Positions 46,969 through 59,616 of a stretch of 59,618 bases of DNA are shown piece by piece. The translations under genes were made by a program, and so were the position numbers. Numbering within the stretch: the stretch's first letter is position 1; each line of letters begins with the position of its first letter. The notes beneath the pieces were generated by a model. The model was not told the DNA's origin. It saw only the letters and a program-made list of their open reading frames with translations, and made no database searches. Source of the stretch: Trebouxia sp. TZW2008 (lineage: Eukaryota; Chlorophyta; Trebouxiophyceae; Trebouxiales; Trebouxiaceae); assembly GCA_002118135.1 (NCBI GenBank), contig BDIU01000125.1:1-59618 (forward strand), in the 5' to 3' direction.

Positions 46969-49900
46969 TCAAGACAAGCTGTTGCTAGAGGGATGCTGAA
47001 CCAGTCTGTTGTACTCAGTGAACTTAGCCTGCAATCTGTTCAAGCCATCCTTTTCTTTTGAGCCAAGCGCTTGATCCAGCTGCTTGCTGCTTTTGCTGAA
47101 AGCAGTCTCAGAAACCAAACCCACTTTGGCAGTCTTGCTTGCTTGCTGTGTGCTCCCTACGCTTGGCTGCTCCGCTTCGTTTTGCGCTTGTGCTGAATTG
47201 CTGCTGGCATTCTGCTGCCAATGCAATGGCTGAATGTATTCCATGTCTGCTGGCATGAACGTTCTGATCTCCTCCTCCGTTGGTATGTGTACCTGTACAG
47301 GCAAGCAAAGGGTTGCTTTTGTCAGCAAGCACACATGTTCAACAAGTTGCAGTAGACATTATCCTCCTGTATCTGGACATGCGTAGATCTCTGCAGCATT
47401 CCCAAGAGATGCAACCTGCCCCAATTGCAGTGTTTATCAATTTTGGATGGAAAGCACTTCTGCATACATGCAACTTGTTGGTACTTGATTAGTGAGGGTG
47501 AACCAACTCTTCTGAACACCCAACATTGCAATCTTCTGACTAACTTCAGCTTGCAACAGTGGTTGTGAGGGTCACACTACTATGACACAGTGTGCTGTTT
47601 TGCAGCAGCAGAGCAGCAGTCAGGGCTGTGAAACAAAGCCTTTATCTGTAAGTGCTACATTTTGTGCAGAAACTGTGCAGCATATGTGCAGCTTGTTCAT
47701 TGGATCAGGCACAAGTTTTGTTGCAGATGCTGTCATACCCAAGTGACCGTTCAGTCCAACTCACCTGTTGAGCAGGCTCAGAGGAGTTTTGCAACCTGTC
47801 TCTGAGCTCCCTCACAGGATCAGGCTTGTGCTTCTTTGCCTTACTAGGCACTGCATGCTGCGCCTGCAGAAAGGAGAAATCTACATGGAGTATCATCGAG
47901 GTCGACCCAAAGTTCAAGTCTCAGAAAAGACAAGGCACTTCTGAGAATGTATCATGTGCAGCATGTTTGTGGCATGGAATGCAACAGATGGCAATAAGGC
48001 TGCAAATGCTGACATTCAAGCAAAAAGTGCTGCAGCTGCTCAAGCAGATGAGGTGTCTGCTCAAACAGAGCAACAAGTTATTCTGCCGTCATGACCATGT
48101 GGGTCCCCATGATGCATTAACGCGATAACTATTGACAGCAACAAATATTGAGAGCATAAGCCATACATGACAATGCAGTTGGAATCCAAGGAGATGCATA
48201 CACAGTCCTCACACATGCAGGCTGCCTGAAAGGCACAAACAGGTCAGAGAACGTGGGCTGCCCAGCAAGCACTCTCACAGAGCTGCTTGCAAGCAGAGTG
48301 AAACTGTTATGCTTGACAATGCAAATGCAACCCCAAATCATAAACAAGTCATGTGTAGAAGATGCTCACCTGTGAAGGCTGCCTGAAAGGGTTGAAACAA
48401 GTCACAAAGCATGGGCTGCCCATCAAGCACTCTCACAGAATTGCTCTACACTTGACACTGCAAGTGCAGTCCCCCAACAATGCACACGGCATGTATGCAA
48501 CTGCAGCAAGCTTGATTGATCAAAGCAAGCCATGTAGGCCAACCCTCACCTGTGCAGGTTGCCTGAAGGGGACAAACAGGTCAGACAGCATGGGCTGCCC
48601 AGCAAGCACTCTCACAGAACTGCTCTCTGGCAGCTGCAGCTCACTGGTGCTGGGGTGTGCATAGATGCGTGGCTGAATGGCTGAGCCGGTCTCAAAACCC
48701 CAACTGCGCCCTGCTTGCACCAGGACCCCCTCATTGCTGTACCTATCACCTGCACATGAACACTGGTGGACTTTAGGTGTCCTTCAGTATGTCACCTATC
48801 AACAATGACAGGAGAATTGCGTGTAACAGCTGCAGATCACTGGTGCTTGGGCGGGCATGGATGTGCGGCTGAGTGGCTGAGCTGGTCTCAAAAGCCCACT
48901 TGCGTCTGGATCGCACCAGCACTCCTTCACTGCTGTACCTATTGCCTGCACACACATCAGCAGATCAAGACATAGTATCAGGCAGCTATAGCCCACTGAC
49001 GAGGAGTCATGTACATACAGGCGCTTAAGTAGCACACTCTGTTCGCTGTGCTCAGCTAAACCCTGCTTGCACTAGCACTTTTTTGTTGCTGTGTCTGTCA
49101 CCTACACATAGACTGGTGCATCACAGTGCCCACCCACTGCTGCACCTATCAACAGATTCTTAAAGCAACACTTTTTCATTGAGACACCAAACTTATATAC
49201 CGATTATTTTGGGTTCGCAAAAACGGCTTTCGTTCCGATGACCATAGTAAGCATATTCACAAAGTCAGGATGTACAGCAGGCCATTGCAGTTCACGGGTG
49301 TGTGTAGACGCAGGGCTGAATGGCTGAGCCTGTGTCACACCCTCAGCTGCGCCCTGCTTGTATCAGCACTCTCTCATTGCTGTACCTATCACCTGCACAC
49401 TAACCAGTAAGCTGCAATTCTGCGATGCCAGGGGTTGCATACACAAATGTGCTTACTGGACAGGTGGTCCTGCCTGCTCAGCTGTGTACTGCTGGCAAGA
49501 GCAACCTCTCACTGCTGTGTGTATTACCTGTACATATACACACATGATTCCCAGTCAGGATTGCATCATGCAGCTGCAAACGAGCAATGCTACAACATGC
49601 AGATGTACGCGTTGCCAATTGGTATAGTCTGCCCCAGATGAGACCATTCAAACTGACTGTTGCGCATGATAAGCCTGGCAATTGTCGATGTCCAAAGAGG
49701 ATCAGTGTAGAGTACCTCTGCGCAATCTGGGACCCTGGTTGCGAAAATGAAAATCCCTACCTATGGGCAAGTCAGGTTGGTGGCGCTGCAGGCAAGCATC
49801 TGGCATAGCCAGCCACTCTGACAACTCCGGAACCAGGCCTGTTGGATGCAGCCCTGACTGCTCCTCAAATGCCCCTTGCATGAAGGGCTGCTCCAGCATC

Positions 49901-52900
49901 TGAGGGCAGTAGGGCGTGAAGGCTGGCAGAGGCTCCTCGACATAACCCATGTACTCACTGTACTGTGGCACCTGCTCAAGCAGCAGCGTCATGAACAGGA
50001 CATTCTGTCTCAAACTGTGCATGATCAGCATGGATTTGCTCTTTGAGTATCTGGCTGCAGCAAGGCCCAAAGAGGCTCCTCAACAAATGCATACCGGGGC
50101 ACCTGTTTAAGCAATATCCTGATTGAGCCATCACATCTTTGTACATTAAAGCCATGGCGCTACAAATTTTGCTTGTCTGGCATCTGAGGTCAATCTGGCC
50201 TGACAGCTGGGATTTGTGAGTGTGACCCACAATTTCACTCCCAGCAGTGCAACTGTCAATGCGCCATTTGTGAGCATGCATGCACCAAGTCATGTCTTAG
50301 ACATAGCAGACACGGCACTGCAGAAAAGGAAACATGCGTAACTGGCCGGACTGATTTTGTGTGTGATGGGAAGCCTGTCACAGTTGTAAACACATCTTTG
50401 ACTGAGAATCATGCAAGATTGCAGCAATGCAAGCAAGCAAGATCTTTATGTTTACACGCCGGCTGCAAAGCCCACAGGCCATCCTCAGGCCTTCAAGCAT
50501 CAGGCACTAAGACAGGGGGTTACTGTACCTGTAACTCCATAGGCTCAAAGTGAGGGAAGTCAACGCTGTACTGAGGGATGTCCACTGGCTTGTGCACAGG
50601 AAAGGGAGTTCCTCTATGCACAGGCAGAGTTGGCAGCACCTGCATACCGAAGCATGGTTGTTGGTCTGCATGCACAAACTCTATGTGACAGGCCGCTTGA
50701 CACATATTGCCAGGCAGCAACACTTGACAAGCTGCCCATCATGTTGCAAACTCGTTCAAGCAATCAAGCTCAAGACTATTGGGCACTATAACATGCTACT
50801 GAGTACGATGGGCTATGTCGCAATCAGTCTGCATGAAGCAAAGGCTCCCATGATGACCGGTCGGCGACGATTTACACATGATCACCGCAAGTCCTCCAGC
50901 TCTTTCAGGGGTCTACTCAGGAAACTACTGCCCCTTCCTTCTCTTGTTTCGTCTTCTGTTCACTCAGCAAACCTTGATAACAGCTAGTAGCAGCTTGATG
51001 TATGCATCAACGCCTTCTGTTGCTAGCTGTTATCATGACCCTTGCATGCTTGATGAGGATCATGCTGTGCTTTCAACTTAACAAGGCTTGCATCTGACCT
51101 GAGACTGCTCAAAGTGGAACCCTTGAGGCTTGGCAGCTGTCTGTCTGTGCCTTGGAGCTTCCAACAAGGTGTAACTGCTCGATGCCCTGCAGGCAAAAAT
51201 AGACAGTTCTGTTCAATTCACTTTTGTGATCCGGGGCGACTGGTTGTCTTTAGTCTTACCCGCCTACGTCGAAGTATTTGGACATGCAGAATCCTGCAGT
51301 GAGGCAAAGAACAGGCGGTGCTTGGTAGAGTTTAGGGCAATGCAGCATGACATTGTAGCAGTGGGGTCTATGCTTTATCCTAGCTGTGGTTGATATATCA
51401 CATGTCTGATCATAGCTTGCTTCTGATTTCTGTTGGGTTGCGACTGTCCAAGGCCATTGCGTTTAGCCTAATTATGAATGACTTCGCTATGCACCCTTGG
51501 TCTTGGGTGCCTTCCAGCACCAAGCCACTTTTGTAAACCCTACTCTGTTACAGACTTGCTCAGAAGGCAGTGCAGCATGACTTGCTGAAGCTCCAGTGCA
51601 AGAGCTCACTGTGTTGCCTTGGTGAGGGAAGACATCTGCATTGAAAGCTCTGGATGCTGCATGGTCGCATGAGGTCGTTGCAACATAGGACCATGGAAGC
51701 AGCTCACTGAGTCATTCATCAAGGCGTTGCAACATGAAAAGGCTGGGCCAGTGTAAGCAGCTCACTGTGTTGCCTGTGTGAAGATTGAAGTCTGCAGTGA
51801 GGACTCTGGGTGCTGCATGGTGTGCATGAGGTCTGTGCAACATAGGGCCATGCAAGCAGCTCACTGAGTCATTCATCAGGGCGTTGCACCATGAAAAGGC
51901 TGGGCCAGTGTAAGCAGCTCACTGTGTTGCCTGTGTGAGGATTGAAGCCTGCAGTGAAGGCTCTGGGTGCTGCATGGTGTGCATAAGGGCATGGAGGCGG
52001 GCCAGACGCCGCGCAGCCCTCGCCCTAAGGATCACTTTCCTGCCAGCTTGAGCAAAACGGTATAGCGCCTGCACAACACAAGAGGGAAAATTGCAGAAGC
52101 ACGGACTTCATAAAACGCTTTTGTCTGTCTCTCTCATCAGAGAACGTGTCAGGAGAGGTCATGTGTGCCAAAAGCTGTCAATAGCCTGCAAATGATACTC
52201 TGTGAAAGCCTTGCTGCCTGAATGCTTGAGATAGTCTATGTGAAAGTACTGCACATAACCAACCGTTCCATATGCAATTTGAGTTCATGTGCAATTCGTA
52301 TGCAATGCAGAGACTCCATAAACGTTTGTCACAACAGCAAGTACCATGTGCAAAAGTCAACAGGCAAGTCAGCTGACGAGCTCAAGAAAGCCTGAGCTCC
52401 CTATCTGGGCCTTCAAGTATCAGAACTTGAGCTGACAATATCACAGATTGTATACAGTTGTGGGCAACGCGCATTAGTACTGATGAAAGAGGCATGAAAC
52501 TTCAGGTCAAATAGACATGCTGAGCATCCTCACAGCAGTACATACACAGCATCAGGCAATGTGTGCATGTTACCTGTTGCCGCTTATGCCACGAGCTGCC
52601 GTCATTGCAGTCCCACTTAGGCAAATAAGAGACTGCAGCAGGGGCTGAATCAGCATCAGGGCTGGCTGCACTGCCCTGCCCTGTCTGCTGATCCTTCTTG
52701 GAAGACCGAGACGTGCTGGCAGCTGCAGTTTGCATCTCAGCACTGGTCCTGCAACGGACAATATAAAGTCATACAAAACATCCTTCAGACTATATCTGAC
52801 ACACTATCAGTCTACAGTAAGAATTCTTACTGTGGAATGATATAATGACTGCATTGATTAACAAGAAAATGGTCCTTGCATCAAACTGTCCTTCCTCAGA

Positions 52901-55900
52901 AGTACCACCGTAGTCAGAATGCGGGGCTTGGTTCCCAGTTGCATTGTCCTTACATTGAGAATTTCCTTACATCAAGTGTCCTTATACTGAGAGACTACTG
53001 CATATAGCTCTGAGCATGACTCCTGTGACAGTTTGGGGGTGGCACTGCATGCCTGCACCTTGGCACTCGCACTGAGCTCTGGTTCTTCTATTATCGTCTG
53101 TTGAAAGAGGTGCCGTTAAGCAATGAAGAGTCAGACAGCTGGTTTGATCTTACCTGCTGCGAGTGTCCTTATATTGAGAGATTACTGTATATAGCTCTGA
53201 GCATGATTCCTGTGACAGTTTTGGGGTGGCACTGCATGCCTGCATCTTGGCACTCATACTGAGCTCTGATTCTTCTGTTATTGTCGGTTGAAAGAGGTGC
53301 CATTAAGCAACAAAAGGTGAGACAGCTGGTTCGATCTTACCTGTTGCTGTCAGCTTGGCGATGTCTGGCGGCTGCCTGTTGGTAGTGGTGATGGCGTGCC
53401 TGGGCCAGATGGGCTAGTGGAAAGGGCGTGATGGGGTGTGACCCCACCTATTGATGTCAGATTGGCTGTTCTTTAACTGCCCTTTGATACAGGAATGGGC
53501 ATGCCTTGGACTCACATGCGGACATGCTCAAATGATCTTACCTGTTGATGTCAGCTTGGCGCTGTCTGGCGGCTGCCTGTTGGTAGTGGTTCTGGCGTGC
53601 CTGGGCCAGGTGGGCTAGCTGTGGGGGTGTGAGGGGGTCTGACCCCACTTGGGGTTCCAGGGCATTCAGCTCAACAGCCCTCCTGTTTTGCTCAGCCTCT
53701 AAGCAAAGGAAGTCAAACAGGTCAGCCTGCAGAATGCACCCACACCTATCTGGGTTTGAACAACCAGGTAGCTGCAGACAGACACCCCATAAGCAATGTG
53801 TTACACAAGTCTGATGGTAGAGACAATAAGATACACAAAATGATCTAACATGCCACAAATGTCACAGCCAGAGGGTACGGCACATTTTGCCAGACAGTGA
53901 CATAAGCTCACCCTGGCTTGGCGGGGAAGTGATGAGTCATCCAAGGGGTCCACAGCGTCCTGTCTACCTCTGCCTAATGTGCGTTTCAATGTGGCCTCCT
54001 TCTCTGCCAGCACTTTCTTCTTCTCCTCAATGGCTGCCTGAATGAATGCAAATCACAAGCGCTGAAAGCATTGGCATAAGCTGTTTCAAGGCTGCCTGTG
54101 GGTGTGCAACATCCACTACCCCTATACTACATCATGATGCTCCTCAACGGCTGCCTGGGCATGTGCAAATGTCAGCAGCTGCAAACTCACCTACACATTG
54201 TCTGAATAAGTGCCTAAATAGACTGACGCGTCATGCTGCTTCAACAAGTAGCTTCAACACAGAACTTGACTGCACATGCTTACGACCACAGCTAAATTCT
54301 TAGGCCTAAAACATGAAGTGTAAAAATACCTGTATGTCTGTCAGCATCAGCTTGCCAGGCTGCTGATTCAGCAGCACAACCATATGGGCTTGCTGGTTGA
54401 CATGGGCGGGCACCGTCAACCCCTCTAGGGTGGAGGGGGGCGTTGGGGGCCGCAGGGCAGGCAGCTTGGCCTTGATGGGGCCAGTCAGTCTGCTGTCCCT
54501 TGGACCGGCCTCCTGTTGCTTCTGAGTCTTTGAGCGAGTGTATGCATCTCCGCCACCTGCGAACATGACAGCAGGAGGGCTCCGACACAAGCGTGTAACT
54601 CACAATGCATATGCAAATGCCTAAATTAATGCTTCCAGTCACCGGGCCGTTCCTTGGGCCAGCCACCTGTTGCTTCTGAGTTTTCCAGCTGTTGTATGCA
54701 TCTCCACTGCCTGCAAAGATAACAGTGGCAAGTTGCAACACAGGCGCATGGATCGTGCTGCTGCTTCCAGTCAACAAAACACTCCAGCAAAACAGATACT
54801 TCCAATATGCAAGGCTAGCGCTTGTCAGCTGAGGCTGACAGGCATGCAGTGCCTTTTGTTGCATACAGGTTTGCAAACTTGCTGGCAGTGCAAACTTGAT
54901 GGCTGCAGCCGCAAGTAGCCCGGTGAGTCACGTTGACATGGGCTATTGTTGCTGCTATGTGATCACGATCAGCTTTGTTGGCTGCAGATGCCAGATGTAC
55001 AGGAGCTTGGTCATGGTTGGCAACAGGACGTACACTGTAATGTGATTGGTGGAGATGTGTGCCTCTGAGATTTTGAGCCTTTCAGCTCATGCACGTGACA
55101 AAGCATGAGCTTGTATGGCAAGCTGTAGAATTGCACCTGCAGTGTCACAAGCCAAAAAGCCAGTACCTTTAGGATTTGCAGTTGCTGTTGGTGAATGGTC
55201 AGATTAAGCAGTTAGGGGGCATCAGGACTCTGCCAGCGTCGATTTTGCTCTTGGACAGTCAGGCAGTCTTGCAAATGTTGACATCAGGACTCAAGGGTTT
55301 GATCGCATGCATGCAACTGTGCTAAGGGTGCATGCAGAGATGTGCGTGACTGCCTGCAGCGCCGTCACCCGACTTGACTGTGCCATTGAGCATTCCCTCA
55401 GTCTTGCAGACCTCAGCAAAAACTTGAGCCTTTGCGCTCATGCCTATGACAACGCATGAGATTGTAAACAAAGCTGTATGTATCTACCTGCATTGCCTTC
55501 GCCAGAGTCAATCAAGCCTTCAAGCAGTCCACAATCTTGCAAAGAGAGAGAGAGAGTAATTTTACATACTTCAGCCAGCCAACAAGGAGGATCACATGTG
55601 CCACACTGTGGCAATGACTACACGTCCATGAAACTCAGGCAGTCTATGACATAGTAAAACACCCCCACATGATCATGTTGCGCAAAAAAGCGCGCATGTT
55701 ATAAGCGCAGCCCTCAAACAAACCAGGGTACTTGGCCCGCTCCCCAGCCAATGCTCCACATTCAAATACTAAATGCCTTTCATGGCCTAGGGCCCCAGAA
55801 CCACAAAAGTCAGCAGTAAGTCTGAGCTGTGCACATGATGCATGTGATGCAATGCACTGTCATATGCATGAGTTGTATGCAACATTGTATGTATTGCATC

Positions 55901-58900
55901 CACCTGCACCGCCTTTGTCAGGATCAATTGTGCCCCTGGGCAGTCGGCCAGTCTCGGCCTTGCTCCACACAGGGGCTCCTTCAAGCAGGCCTGTTGCAAT
56001 TGCCCTGCCAACGCTCAGGCATGATGCATGTGGCAACGCATGAGCAAAGGCATGATGTATCAGGTTGTGTGCAAAGCGGTGCCATCTTCGCCTGCACCGC
56101 CTCTGCCAGATTCAATTGTGCTCTTGTACAGCCGGCCAGTCTCGGCCTTGCCCCACACAAGGGCTTCTTCAAGCAGGGCCGTTGCAGCTGCCCTGCCTAC
56201 GGTCAGGCATGATGCATGTGGCAATGCATGAGCAAAGGCATCATGCATCACTTGTATGCAAAGGCTGTAATTACACACCTGCACTGCCTTTGCCAGACTC
56301 AATTGTGCCCTTGGGCGTTCGGCCAGTTTCTGTCTTGCCCCACACAAGGGCTTCTTCAAGCAGGGCTGTTGCAGCTGCCCTGCCAACGCTCAGGCATGAT
56401 GCATGTGGCAATGCATGAGCAAAGGCGTGATGTATCAGATTGTATGCGAAATGGTGTTGTGTTCACCTGCACCGCCTCTGCCAGACCCAGTTGTGCCCTT
56501 GAGCAATCGGCCAGTCTCGGCCTTGCCCCACACAGGGGCTTCTTCAAGCAGGGCTGTTGCAGCTGCCCTGCCAGCTGTCAGCTCTGCCAGCTGGCGCTGC
56601 CTAGCCAGGCCTGGGAATCCAGAGCCGGAAACTGTACACCTCACTGCCTCTGAGTGGAACTCAGCTATTCTCACCTGCAAAGCTATGAGTTTGGTCACAA
56701 TCCTTGACAGAGTTTCCCAATATATGTTCTTTGCTTCATGACCTCCTGTGGCACATTTGACACATCATGGCAGCCTACACAACTGACTCGCGACACTTGT
56801 TCCCACGTATGAAACGCGAAATGTAGGTCCCAGTTTTCCAGGACAACTGAAGGATTTTGACCCTCATGTTGAATTCCTATGAAGTAGTTGGTGTTGCTCA
56901 CTTTCAGTTTAGAACAGTTGTTGAACCTTTAATCTGGGTTGTGATTGACGTTGAGCACACCCTCAAGTTCTGTGAAGCTGTCTTCTGTACAAGCCTTCCT
57001 TAATGTTCGTACGAGACAATGCCAGCTGCTGAACATGTGGCAGTCTTGAAGTGCGACTGCCGGATTCCTGCTGAGCAAAGCAATGCGCCCATGAAGAATT
57101 TTGTGAGTGCTGAGATCACAGAAAAGGCATATGCTTATGATACAGACTGAATGCTGCTGTCATGATGACAGAACAGGTCCACGGCGATGACAGCAACTGC
57201 ATGATGATGCCATGATGTTGGCTATAGTTGCTACCCATGCCAGCAGAAGTGCCAGGTGAAATTGACCCAAGTCCTGTCCAGCCAAGCCAACTTGTCTTGG
57301 ACCTCACAGCATCAATGGCCTACACTGATGAAGCAGACTGCATGATGCTGCCACCATGACAAGCTTGGCCTTTGCTGATGGTACAGACCACACAATGCAG
57401 CCATGATTACAGAACAGGCCTACACTGCTGATGTACACTGCATGTTGATGCTCAAAATGCGCACCTGGAGCTCCACCACTTCTGCACAAGCCTGCTAGGG
57501 CTGAACAATGCTGCCATGATCACAATCAAGGCCTATGCTTGACGATACAGAGTTAAATAAGCTGCCATGCTCACAGGACAGGTGTGCACAGAGGACGTTG
57601 GATTGTGCTGCCATGACTACAGAACAGGCCTACAGTAATGAGACAGATTGTATCATGATGCAGATGGTAAACGCTGCATGATGATGCCATGACTGCATAC
57701 CTGAAGCTCCATCACCTCTGTCACAAGCCTGCTAGGACTGAAGACAATCTCAATGTCCACGTTGCCGTCTGCTGGCACCACTCCTTGCAGAGGTTGAACC
57801 AGAAAAGCAGTGCTGGGCTCTGCCATGCTGATCTCATACTCAAAGTCAATGGGAACATTGCAGGTCAGGCTGATGCGTTTGGTGTAGGTTTCGCCAATTG
57901 CGCACTTGCCAAAGCTGACTCGCCTTGGGATCCTGGCTTGGTTGATCATGGGGTATGCATGGATTGGGATCAGGAGATTTGACCCCTGGAAGCACAAGTC
58001 TATCAAGCGTAGTGGTGATTTGCAGGGAGCAGCATGCAAATCACAGCAGATACATGTAAACTTGGCGTCAGGATACAGATGAGCACCAGCAGCAGGCAGA
58101 ACTCATGCTCCACCTGCCAAGTCAACTGCATGAAGGTGGAAGCAGTCGCATGCAATTGAATACCAGGACAGACACAAACATCAATTGTGTGCTGCGCATG
58201 ACATGCATAAATGGCAGACATCACATGTGCTGCATGCAATATGAAAGGCTTGCCTGAGTGTGGATTCGCAGGCAGTCGTAGTAATACCGCCATTCAGTAG
58301 GACAGAACTCCAGCATGATTTCATCCTCCATGCCAGGCGCCAATAAGCCCTTCTTGCTATTGCACACAGCCTGCAGAAGTTGTGTGAGTATTTGCTCACA
58401 GCCAGCATTGTGCACAATCTGATGGTGGACTGCTGCAGGCAATGCAGATAATGCAAACTGCAACAGAAAGCCAAGTATGCAGTGCAAACCTTGAAATATG
58501 GGGTGCTTGGCAGCAAGATCTGCAGACCAGTAGTGCTGGAGGAAGTGTTGCACAAGCAAACGCGCTGCTCGTGCACGCTGCCAACAGTGAAGCCGCCAAA
58601 GTGCACCACTGCTGGTCGCGCTTCCACGCAGGCATCTTTGCCGATCGCAGCATACACTTCTGCAGGTCGAACAGTGTACGCTGGTGATCACAGTCAACGC
58701 CAACTTTGCGGCGTTGCAACGTTGACTTACTATCCTGCAGGAGGGTGTTTGTTGCAGGCGTCAAATGCTCTTCAGTCTCGAAGACCCCCTGCACTCAGGG
58801 CAACAACGCCTTGATGCGTGAGTCCTGGCAAGCAGTGACAGCTGATCGCAATTTCCTGATAGCTGTACCTCTTGCCAAGCCTGACCTGGCATTCTAGCTC

Positions 58901-59010
58901 AGACGCAGGCCCTAAAAGCTGCTGCTCTATCTGCAGATCAGCTCGCGTCTTTTCCAAGAAGACACTGGTTTGAAATGTAGGATCACATGTCCATAAATGC
59001 CAGGGAGGGT
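46969..59010 (-). CDS. CFAP221: CFAP221/PCDP1 homologue, ciliary central-pair protein (5' end missing)
   Basis: Fifteen exons, all phases matching: 59010-58886, 58788-58731, 58659-58490, 58370-58254, 57985-57701, 56674-56467, 54556-54330, 54037-53912, 53726-53542, 52748-52574, 50639-50529, 49971-49761, 48749-48550, 47863-47765, 47292-46969 (TGA); 872 residues seen. Recognisable: P-A-V-V-H-F-G-G-F-T-V-G and F-C-P-T-E-W-R-Y-Y-Y-D-C-L-R-I-H of the ASH-like region. Then I-P-R-R-V-S-F-G-K with P-L-Q-G-V-V-P-A-D-G and I-V-F-S-P, then T-L-E-G-L-T-V-P and L-N-Q-Q-P-G-K-L. CFAP221 sits on the C1d projection of the axoneme central pair and takes part in calcium-dependent control of beating, so the alga should make motile cells. 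Intron 4 is GC-AG. The initiator exon was not found; a LINE fragment lies just upstream. Confidence 0.93.
48180..48450 (-). repeat. Two downstream copies of CFAP221 exon 13 3' end
   Basis: Both reproduce S-V-R-V-L-A-G-Q-P..D-L-F-V-P-F-R-Q-P and donor-side bases, at about 48300-48190 and 48450-48365. Spacing is near 180 bp. Confidence 0.92.
48800..49530 (-). repeat. Upstream copies of CFAP221 exon 13 5' end
   Basis: Copies with an acceptor and R-Y-S-S-E-G-V-L-V / Q-P-H-I-H-A-R-P-S-T-S at about 48960-48810, and a second with in-frame stops at about 49400-49270. Weaker traces occur at 49030-49110 and 49440-49530. Confidence 0.88.
50072..50112 (-). repeat. Upstream copy of CFAP221 exon 12 start
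   Basis: Matches V-P-Q-Y-S-E-Y..V-E-E-P at the start of exon 49971-49761, with the acceptor side retained. Confidence 0.75.
51590..51985. repeat. Tandem repeat, ~155-bp unit, about 2.5 copies
   Basis: Lies in intron 10 of CFAP221. The phrase AGCTCACTGTGTTGCCT recurs at about 51605, 51760 and 51915, with GCTGCATGGT.GCAT.AGG in each unit. Confidence 0.92.
52845..53000. mobile_element. Dispersed repeat copy 3 (TGTCCTTACAT-type)
   Basis: Same family as 21790-21935 and 35873-36015. Here its end merges with the ~186-bp tandem repeat that follows. Confidence 0.65.
52975..53460 (-). repeat. ~186-bp tandem repeat joined to a copy of CFAP221 exon 9 end
   Basis: Units at about 52977-53162 and 53163-53349 are near-identical. 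The second runs into a copy (53340-53450) of the exon 53726-53542 3' half, including Y-Q-Q-A-A-A-R and the GTAAGAT donor. This places it downstream of the real exon. Confidence 0.92.
54600..54720 (-). repeat. Upstream copy of CFAP221 exon 7 start
   Basis: Acceptor plus S-G-D-A-Y-N-S-W-K-T-Q-K-Q-Q-V-A-G-P-R, a diverged copy of G-G-D-A-Y-T-R-S-K-T-Q-K-Q-Q-E-A-G-P-R in exon 54556-54330. Confidence 0.9.
55905..56466 (-). repeat. Three downstream copies of CFAP221 exon 6 3' half, 187-bp period
   Basis: Each unit carries A-T-A-L-L-E-E-A..W-G-K-A-E-T-G-R-L through S-G-R-G-G-A-G, a donor-like site and the same stretch of intron. Repeat starts at about 56017, 56204 and 56391 give a period near 187 bp. 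The real exon is 56674-56467. Confidence 0.95.
57120..57660 (-). repeat. Decayed repeats and a copy of the CFAP221 exon 5 end
   Basis: A phrase like CAGAACAGGCCTACA...GCATGATG recurs four or five times. At about 57465-57510 there is a copy of the exon 57985-57701 3' end (S-R-L-V..V-M-E-L-Q) with a GTGCGC donor. Confidence 0.8.
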
Positions 59011-59039
59011 CTGTTAGAAGACTGTTGTCTAGATTGAGG

Positions 59040-59439
59040 TGTCAGTGCTTTGGACTACAGGTGGACATTGGGAGATTTGATCAAATCAGCAGAGAATGCA
59101 GGGTGTGCCAGATTTGTTATGCCAAATGTAGTAGAGGATGAGCAGCATTTCTTGTTTGACTGCCCAGCATTTAGCCACATTCGAGTTAGGCACATGTCCC
59201 TATTCCAACATGAGGTGAACTCAGTAACAACTTTGTTGAATACTAGCCAGCACAGCCATCTTGGTAGATACCTTTAACAATGTTATTTTCACAGCAGGTA
59301 CATCATGCGCAACCCAGGCATTGACATCACACATTGTTTTAGGGCATGGGCACAGCAAGCTGGGCTGTCACATGCATTAGATTAGGATTGACTGACATTG
59401 TCTGTATTACCCCCTGCTGGGTCCCCATGACAGTAAATG

Positions 59440-59440
<1 letters not shown>
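59040..59440 (+). mobile_element. Non-LTR retrotransposon (LINE) 3' fragment, decayed
   Basis: Encodes the C-terminal end of a LINE polymerase: a C-R-V-C pair in one frame and V-E-D-E-Q-H-F-L-F-D-C-P-A-F-S-H-I-R in another, so a frameshift separates them. About 160 bases of 3' UTR follow, then a tetranucleotide tail. The element is 5' truncated and inactive, and sits just 5' of the first recognised CFAP221 exon, in opposite orientation. Confidence 0.82.
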
Positions 59441-59506
<66 letters not shown>

Positions 59507-59568
59507 CTTGGTTGCTTGGTTGCTTGGTTGCTTGGTTGCTTGGTTGCTTGGTTGGTTGGTTGGTTGGG

Positions 59569-59616
<48 letters not shown>

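Noticed and set aside
54292..54876. 194-aa - frame as a separate gene
   Set aside because: It runs through an intron and an exon copy in a different frame from CFAP221 exon 7.
55905..56560. Regular repeats as a CRISPR array
   Set aside because: Units are about 187 bp, repeat throughout their length and encode exon sequence; there are no short repeats with unique spacers, and the genome is eukaryotic.
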